Assembly: GCA_022844165.1 (NCBI GenBank)
Contig: JALHMH010000012.1
Coordinates: 56,056-120,055 of the forward strand
Reading direction: 5' to 3'
DNA from: Lysobacterales bacterium
Lineage (GTDB): Bacteria > Pseudomonadota > Gammaproteobacteria > Xanthomonadales > SZUA-5
DNA length: 64,000 nucleotides
Part shown: positions 59,031 through 64,000 of the stretch, in pieces
Layout: each line of letters opens with the position of its first letter
How positions within the stretch are numbered: the first letter of the stretch is position 1
Notes under the pieces: generated by a model
Databases searched by the model: none
What the model was told of the DNA's origin: nothing
The model's input: only the letters and a program-made list of their open reading frames with translations
Made by a program: the position numbers and the translations under genes

Positions 59031-59861
59031 ATGCGCGCTGCAATTGCGATGTTGTTGTTCAGCTCACCGGCGTTTTCGCAGGTCGACTTCGCTCTGGTCG
59101 ATGGCTTCGAGTTCCTGGCGCCATCGGCGTTCCGCTATACCGACCTTGATTTGCGGGATCCACACGTGTTTTTCGCCGCAGGTCCGTTCTGCGCCGACTT
59201 CACCGACAATCCGATTCCCCTGACGACATTTTCGTTCAATGGTTCTATTGCCAGCAGTTTTGTCCAGGACACCAATCCAGCGGATGGCATCTTGGATGCA
59301 AGCAGCATGCTGTTCTTCCGGCCATTGCGGCTCGACGGCGTGATAGCGCGCGTCGACTCGGGCAGTGCCAGTTGTGCCGCACCTGCGCCGCCGACCAGTT
59401 GTGCGCCCGGTATCCAAGAACCAACCCCATTCAACTACGCGACACAGTTCGGCGGCACCTGTTTGTCCGCCCTGCCGGGTACCACAGGCTCGCCGGCCTA
59501 CACACCGAGCATCACCGCGCCGATGGCACCGTGTTTCGTGACCAATGAGCGCACGCTGACGATCGACAACAACGGTACGCCGATCACTTTGCGTAACGCG
59601 CAAATCGCTGCGACGGTGGTTGGCACCGGCACCCAACTCAGCCAGGGCTTGCTGCGCGGTTTTATCAGCGAAACCGATGCAAACGCCATCTTGATCGATA
59701 ATCCTCTATCGCCCGGCCAGACGTTCCCGTTGTCGAGTCTGCTGCCCGGCGGCACCGGCAACTGCAGTACGCGCAACGATAAGGACACCGTCGATGGCGT
59801 GGTTGGCTGGTGGTTCTACTTTAACTTCAGCGCTTCGCCGGTGGCCTACACGGGTCCTTGA
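59031..59861 (+). CDS. Secreted protein of unknown function
   Basis: A 276-residue exported protein starting at MRAAIAMLLFSSPAFSQ, a signal peptide. The mature part is beta-rich with several Cys and Pro clusters (CAAPAPPTSCAPGIQEP, FGGTCLSALPGTTGSP). The start at 59031 is chosen for the signal peptide; a Met at 58974 has none. Another small exported protein follows after 46 bases. No family recognised. Confidence 0.6.
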   Translation: MRAAIAMLLFSSPAFSQVDFALVDGFEFLAPSAFRYTDLDLRDPHVFFAAGPFCADFTDNPIPLTTFSFNGSIASSFVQDTNPADGILDASSMLFFRPLRLDGVIARVDSGSASCAAPAPPTSCAPGIQEPTPFNYATQFGGTCLSALPGTTGSPAYTPSITAPMAPCFVTNERTLTIDNNGTPITLRNAQIAATVVGTGTQLSQGLLRGFISETDANAILIDNPLSPGQTFPLSSLLPGGTGNCSTRNDKDTVDGVVGWWFYFNFSASPVAYTGP

Positions 59862-59907
59862 GTACCTGAGGCGTAGGCTTAGGCAATCGGTCTTGGAAGG
59901 TATTTGT

Positions 59908-60693
59908 ATGCTTAAAGCCATCGCAATATTGTTGCTGCTGCCTTCGGTGGCGCTCGGACAGATGCCTGGCGATGTGCGTTACATGCAATACGATGGCACC
60001 GCGTTCGATCTCGATAATGGCAATGTGCGGTACATCGAATCACACTACGTCAAGCTCGACGGCGATCAGGCGGCCGACCGACTCGTACTTTATCGGTGTA
60101 CTGATGGCCAGGCCTTCGCAAGAAAGCGAGTCACGACAAGAGGCGCAAGTGCATGGTTACCGTCATTCGAAATGTACGATGAGCGAATTCGATACCGTGA
60201 GGGTTTGACCGAACTGGACAACGCGCTCACCGTTTTTTACCAAACGGACGATGAAAACGAAAAGGCGGCGCTGCAGGCGCCGAGCGATCTGGTCGCGGAC
60301 GCCGGGTTCGATCGTTTCGTCGTCGATAACTGGGACAAGCTCGCCGCAGGCGAGACGCTGCGCTTTAACTTTCTCGTGCCCAGTCGTCTGGACTTTTTGA
60401 GCTTCAAAGTGCGCAAGTTGGAATCCTTCTCCATCGATGGTCGCAAAGCGATGGTATTTCGCCTGGGGCTTACCGGTTTGTTGGGTCTGATCGTTTCGGG
60501 CATCGACGTTGCTTACGACGCCCAAACGCGGCTGCTGCTGCGCTTTTCGGGGCTCAGTAACGTTCGCGACGAAGACGGCGACAACTATGTGGTGCGTATC
60601 GACTTTCCGCCCGACGATCGGCAAATGGGCACATCGCCAATGGCTTTCGATGCCGCTGCCGAGGAGACTTTGGTGAGTGCATGCAAAACGTAG
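59908..60693 (+). CDS. Secreted protein of unknown function
   Basis: A 261-residue exported protein with a good ribosome-binding site (GGAAGG) and a signal peptide (MLKAIAILLLLPSVALGQ). The mature part (VRYMQYDGTAFDLDNGNVRY; NWDKLAAGETLRFNFLVPSR) is beta-rich with a hydrophobic core segment. It is followed by the YdjM-like gene on the same strand after 18 bases. No family recognised. Confidence 0.65.
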   Translation: MLKAIAILLLLPSVALGQMPGDVRYMQYDGTAFDLDNGNVRYIESHYVKLDGDQAADRLVLYRCTDGQAFARKRVTTRGASAWLPSFEMYDERIRYREGLTELDNALTVFYQTDDENEKAALQAPSDLVADAGFDRFVVDNWDKLAAGETLRFNFLVPSRLDFLSFKVRKLESFSIDGRKAMVFRLGLTGLLGLIVSGIDVAYDAQTRLLLRFSGLSNVRDEDGDNYVVRIDFPPDDRQMGTSPMAFDAAAEETLVSACKT

Positions 60694-60711
60694 TGTCTGG
60701 CAGGCAGGGCC

Positions 60712-61764
60712 GTGGATTCGCTTAGTCAGATTGCGCTGGGTGTCGCTGTCGGGTTAGCGATCGCACCGGCGAACCAACGACGCCGCGCTGTACTGTATGG
60801 CGCCGCGCTCGGCACGCTTCCAGATCTCGATTCGCTGATTGCCTTCGGTGGCCCGGTTGAGAACTTCACCTACCATCGCAGCTTTTCGCATTCGCTGCTC
60901 GTCCTGCCGTGGCTGGCGCTGCTGTTGCACGCCATCGCCGGACGTTTCGATCCGCAACTCCGCCTGGCGGTTGCACGTTGGCGCGCAATTTTTCTGTTCG
61001 CGCTGATTTCGCATCCGTTGCTCGATTGGTTTACGGTTTACGGCACGCAGTTGTTCTGGCCACTGGATCCTACGCCTTATGGCCTCGGCAGCATGTTTAT
61101 CATCGATCCTCTGTACACGCTGCCTCTCGTGGCGGCAATCGTCTGGGCGCTCCGCGCACCGCGTACCCAAGTGAGGCGAATCGCTGCTGGTGGATTGATG
61201 TTCAGCAGCTTGTACCTGGGTTGGTCAGCGTTGGCGCAGTCCTTGATCGAAACGCGAGCCCGCGAACAAGCCGCCGGCGCACCGATGCTGGCGTTACCGA
61301 CGCCATTCAACACGTTGCTATGGCGAGTTCTCATTCGCGAATCCGGGCAGTATCGCGTTGGTTACCTGAGTGTGCTTGATCGCAGCGACGTTCTGACGCC
61401 GCAACGAACGTTACCCAGCGACGATGCGTTGGCGCAGGCATTGCGATCGCATTGGACCTACGACCGGCTCAGTGGATTCACCCACGGTTTCTACGCGCTG
61501 CAACGCTGCGACGACAAGGTTGTGTTCTCGGATCTGCGTATGGGCGTTGAGCCCGCCTACGTGTTTTCTTTCGAGATTGCCCGGCTAACGGATGGCGAAT
61601 GGTCCGAAATACGTCCCGCCGGAGCGGTCGGCGAACGTAGCGGCAAGGATGCCGGCGCTGTGTTCGCCTGGATGCGCGCACGCTTCGCCCGTGAGCCTGC
61701 GGCGTTTGCCACCGATCCGTTTGACCTGATCAGTCGTACATCCTGTGTGATGTCGCAGAATTAG
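60712..61764 (+). CDS. YdjM-like membrane-bound metal-dependent hydrolase (DUF457)
   Basis: A 350-residue protein with a GTG start. The N-terminal half has the family motifs DSLSQIALGVAVGLAIAP, GTLPDLDSLIAF, YHRSFSHSLL and LISHPLLDWFT, where the His and Asp residues would bind a metal. Four or five membrane helices occupy residues to about 185. The C-terminal part is a soluble domain. Relatives are LexA-regulated in E. coli (YdjM), but no SOS box was seen here. Natural substrate unknown. Confidence 0.82.
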   Translation: MDSLSQIALGVAVGLAIAPANQRRRAVLYGAALGTLPDLDSLIAFGGPVENFTYHRSFSHSLLVLPWLALLLHAIAGRFDPQLRLAVARWRAIFLFALISHPLLDWFTVYGTQLFWPLDPTPYGLGSMFIIDPLYTLPLVAAIVWALRAPRTQVRRIAAGGLMFSSLYLGWSALAQSLIETRAREQAAGAPMLALPTPFNTLLWRVLIRESGQYRVGYLSVLDRSDVLTPQRTLPSDDALAQALRSHWTYDRLSGFTHGFYALQRCDDKVVFSDLRMGVEPAYVFSFEIARLTDGEWSEIRPAGAVGERSGKDAGAVFAWMRARFAREPAAFATDPFDLISRTSCVMSQN

Positions 61765-61819
61765 TCCAAATCAGATGTATTTTGGCCCGAAACAGCAACG
61801 CCGTGCGGAGAGCTTGATG

Positions 61820-63232
61820 TCATTGCCTTGTTGGAATGGACGTCTGCCTGGGCTGTTCATCGATGGCTGAGGAGCAGGTGGATGCCTTGGGCTGAGCTGT
61901 GTTCCGAGTATCTGGCACCATATCTTTCTTCATCATCCACAGGAACAACACAATGCCTGGAACTGCTGCGACGACGGTGAGCAGATAAAAGGGCACATAC
62001 CCGAGCGATTCGATCAACGCACCGGCCGTGGTTCCGGTGACAATGCGGCCGACGACGCTCGATGCAGCGGAAATCAGCGCGAATTGCGCAGCAGTGAACC
62101 GCAGATCGCAAAGCCAGGAAAAGTAGGCGACCACGGTAACGCCACCGATTCCGCTGGCGATGTTCTCGAACAACATGGCGCCAGCGAGGCCCCAGTTGCT
62201 GTGTCCGTGCGCGGCTAATGCGGCAAAACTGAAGTTACTCAGGCACATCAGCACCAAGCTGACCAGTACCGCATGTCTCAAACCCATCCGCGTGTACATC
62301 GCGCCACCGATGAAGATGCCAATCAGGTAGGCCCAAAACCCAATGCCGACATCGTATATCGCGACTTCGTCGTTGCTATAGCCAAGATCATTGAGCAACA
62401 AACGCAGGGTGAGTTGCGATAACGTATCGCCGATCTTGTGCAGCAGAACGAACGCGAGAATCAGTGCGGCGCCCTGGCGAACAGAAAATTCTCTCATCGG
62501 CGCGACAATTGACTTGAGCCATTCGCCGGGATCTTTCGGCGTCGGCTGAACGATGCGTCGTTTTGGCTCGCCAAGTACGAGAGCCGTCAACATTGCCGGC
62601 AATGCAAACGCGGCGCAGGCCAGATAGGCAACTTCCCATCCAACGCGCAAGGCCAGCAGCAGCGCCAGCGCGCCGGCGACGGCCGACCCGATGCGCCAGC
62701 CATATTGCGACATGCCGGAACCCACGCCAAGCTGTTCGGGTTTCAACGTCTCAATGCGGTAGGCATCGATGACGATATCGAAGGTTGCGCCAGCGATTCC
62801 CACCAGCAGTGCGGCGACGATTGTCCGTTGCAGGCTGGCAGTAGGATCAACGAGCGCCAGATTCACCACTGCCGCAATCACCAGCACACCTGCCAACAGC
62901 ATCCACATCACGCGTTGCCCGTAGCGATTTGAGCCGGGCAACCGCGCGCTGTCAACCAACCATGCCCATAGCCACTTCAGGTTGTACATCAGGAACGCCA
63001 GCGAAAACGCCGTAATCGCCTTCTTGTCGATGCCGTCCTGCGCTAACCGGGTGGTCAGCGTTGCGCCGATCATCGCGTAGGGAAAGCCAGAAGAAATGCC
63101 GAGCAACAACGCGGCTAACGGCTCGCGTTCCGTATAGGGCTTGAGTGAAGCCAGTAATTTGTTCAATTCGCTGGCCTCGGCGGAGTGTTTCGGCATGAGG
63201 CCAGGAACCTGAGCGCGGGTGGCAGCCTCCAT
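61820..63232 (-). CDS. AmpG-like muropeptide/MFS permease
   Basis: A 470-residue major facilitator with twelve predicted helices. The AmpG-type signature is seen in LLLGISSGFPYAMIGATLTT, ALAQDGIDKKAITAF-like sequence and FDIVIDAYRIETLKPEQLGV, and MFEN-like GAMLFENIASGIGGVTVVAY is typical of AmpG helix 10. It imports anhydro-muropeptides for cell-wall recycling and beta-lactamase induction in other bacteria. Here it is isolated from recycling enzymes. The start could be 63232 or Met 63196; the latter gives a more typical N-terminus. Confidence 0.85.
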   Translation of the reverse strand: MEAATRAQVPGLMPKHSAEASELNKLLASLKPYTEREPLAALLLGISSGFPYAMIGATLTTRLAQDGIDKKAITAFSLAFLMYNLKWLWAWLVDSARLPGSNRYGQRVMWMLLAGVLVIAAVVNLALVDPTASLQRTIVAALLVGIAGATFDIVIDAYRIETLKPEQLGVGSGMSQYGWRIGSAVAGALALLLALRVGWEVAYLACAAFALPAMLTALVLGEPKRRIVQPTPKDPGEWLKSIVAPMREFSVRQGAALILAFVLLHKIGDTLSQLTLRLLLNDLGYSNDEVAIYDVGIGFWAYLIGIFIGGAMYTRMGLRHAVLVSLVLMCLSNFSFAALAAHGHSNWGLAGAMLFENIASGIGGVTVVAYFSWLCDLRFTAAQFALISAASSVVGRIVTGTTAGALIESLGYVPFYLLTVVAAVPGIVLFLWMMKKDMVPDTRNTAQPKASTCSSAIDEQPRQTSIPTRQ

Positions 63233-63393
63233 GGATCAGGGCAACCACCCGATGCGAAGCAATACAGCCTTACTGCGCAACTCCATGCGCCATCGCCGTT
63301 CTCATGGCCCAGTCCGGACGCACTTTTCGTTTCCATTGGACACTCAGCGATGGGTTTGGGAACTTGCTAAACCTGATGCCGTGACCGGTGTCT

Positions 63394-63558
63394 CTAGTGT
63401 GGTGTTTCACAAGTAACTTGAACTATTTCCGCGTCTTTCGCTGCCATGCTGCGTTGCTCGTTGGCGCTATGGAAGAGCGATGTCTTCTCCTCGCGCCTTG
63501 CCAAACGACGGAATCCACCGGAAATATTGTTCAACTTACTTGTGACACACCACTCTAG
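63394..63558. mobile_element. MITE-like element with TA target duplication (copy 2, 165 bp)
   Basis: This short non-coding element is bounded by CTAG at 63394-63397 and 63555-63558. The left end reads CTAGTGTGGTGTTTCAC and the right end, in reverse, CTAGAGTGGTGTGTCAC. The inner body (CTTGAACTATTTCCGCGTCT; GCGCCTTGCC; CGGAAATATTGTTCAACTTA) aligns with copy 1 at 57.8 kb. TA at 63395-63396 and 63556-63557 fits a duplicated TA target. It lies 69 bases before the ribbon-helix-helix gene. Confidence 0.8.
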
Positions 63559-63627
63559 ACAGCCACCGTCGCAGCACTGCAACATTCACAGTTGAGCCGT
63601 TCTTGAGCACCGATACAACCACATTGC

Positions 63628-63885
63628 ATGCCCGATTTCCTGCTGCGTAACATCGACGAGCGACTCGCAATCCGTATCAAGGAGTATGCGCGAGAGAAAG
63701 AGCGTCCGCTGAACGAGGCGTTATTGACCTTGCTCGCGCGCGGCTTGGAGGCGGAAGCGACGCACGCTGCGATGGGCGGCACGCGGGCAATCGAAGGCGA
63801 GATGCGCACCTTGGGCGGCAGTTGGAGTGGCGATGAAGCGAGCGCGTTTCAAGAGGCATTGCGTGCGCTCGAGCGAATCCCCTAG
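63628..63885 (+). pseudogene. Ribbon-helix-helix (antitoxin-like) gene cut by an IS630-type element
   Basis: An 85-codon frame beginning MPDFLLRNIDERLAIRIKEY with the ribbon-helix-helix pattern of Arc/FitA-type DNA-binding antitoxins (DFLLRNIDERLAIRIKEYAR; NEALLTLLARGLEA). The stop codon TAG at 63883-63885 spans the junction with the insertion sequence: T63883-A63884 are the duplicated target and G63885 is the first element base. The reading frame therefore probably ended further on before the insertion. No toxin gene is seen upstream. Confidence 0.6.
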
Positions 63886-64000
63886 TGTGGTGTCCCAAAA
63901 ATAACTACCATTAAATAGTAATCAATTTCCCTGCCGCACGAGCTACCGCTTCGATGATCGCATCGGCGCTCTTGCGCCAGATGAAGGGCTTGGGATTGGC
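63882..64000 (-). mobile_element. IS630-type insertion sequence, left end (runs off the window)
   Basis: The element begins at the TA in CTAG 63882-63885 and its terminal sequence CTAGTGTGGTGTCCC matches the tips of the two MITE-like elements. The reverse strand from 64000 to 63911 encodes the last 29 residues of a DDE transposase (see the next entry). The rest lies beyond the window. Confidence 0.75.
63911..64000 (-). CDS. IS630 family transposase, C-terminal end only
   Basis: Twenty-nine residues reading NPKPFIWRKSADAIIEAVAR and on to GKLITI and a TAA stop at 63911-63913. The NPKPF-W-K-A(D)-I-I pattern is the conserved C-terminus of IS630-type DDE transposases, which insert at TA and duplicate it. 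The stop lies 26 bases inside the element end. The catalytic core is outside the window. Confidence 0.8.
   Translation of the reverse strand, partial: ANPKPFIWRKSADAIIEAVARAAGKLITI

Overview
The window looks like a chromosomal segment of a moderately GC-rich gammaproteobacterium, most likely in or near the Xanthomonadales/Lysobacterales. The support is conserved gammaproteobacterial gene order (secB-gpsA; rpsO-pnp; mltD, yafS-like, rnhA, dnaQ), many GTG/TTG starts, a stand-alone MurD that may be the Xanthomonas-type MurD2, and a DUF1631 gene next to a PilZ gene. The placement rests on gene content only. No rRNA, tRNA, CRISPR array, prophage or plasmid gene was recognised.

Region by region. 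0-6.5 kb: a truncated TauE/SafE exporter, a coniferyl-type aldehyde dehydrogenase, and a divergent putrescine/polyamine ABC transporter operon (potF-potG-orf-potH-potI). 6.5-9.4 kb: an NtrY-like kinase and a sigma-54 activator, with a well-matched -24/-12 promoter in front of the activator. 9.6-11.1 kb: secB-gpsA. 11.3-18.1 kb: a DUF4331 protein, four tandem hairpins, then a tight run of TPR protein, HupE/UreJ-like membrane protein, small anchored periplasmic protein, TonB-dependent receptor and a DUF4198-like protein, probably one outer- to inner-membrane uptake system. 18.3-31 kb: signalling and housekeeping genes (two multidomain GGDEF/EAL proteins, a class III cyclase with an FHA domain, exonuclease I, MurD, an MsbA-related exporter). 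31-39 kb: a FAD amine oxidase, secreted proteins, an M20 peptidase next to a saccharopine-dehydrogenase-like reductase, and a secreted lipase-like hydrolase. 39.6-42.2 kb: rpsO-pnp with a promoter and a strong terminator. 42.3-49 kb: an oxygenase/methyltransferase fusion, fabI, mltD, and yafS-like-rnhA-dnaQ. 49-55.5 kb: DUF1631 and PilZ proteins, a PstS-OmpA fusion, and a short-chain dehydrogenase. 55.5-61.8 kb: a von Willebrand protein with four Ig-like repeats and several small secreted proteins. 61.8-64 kb: an AmpG-like permease and a mobile-element cluster.

The least conventional content is mobile or repetitive DNA. Two short elements (57.8 and 63.4 kb) have long imperfect terminal inverted repeats and a TA at each border. 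They share their tips with an IS630-type insertion sequence that enters at the right edge, so they look like its non-autonomous (MITE) derivatives. The IS630 end supplies the stop codon of a ribbon-helix-helix gene and probably truncates it. One MITE carries an inserted GC-rich palindrome module that also occurs at 31.1 and 39.2 kb. The most unusual proteins are the 2OG-Fe(II) oxygenase / beta-domain / methyltransferase fusion at 42.3 kb and the DUF4331-HupE-TonB uptake cluster.
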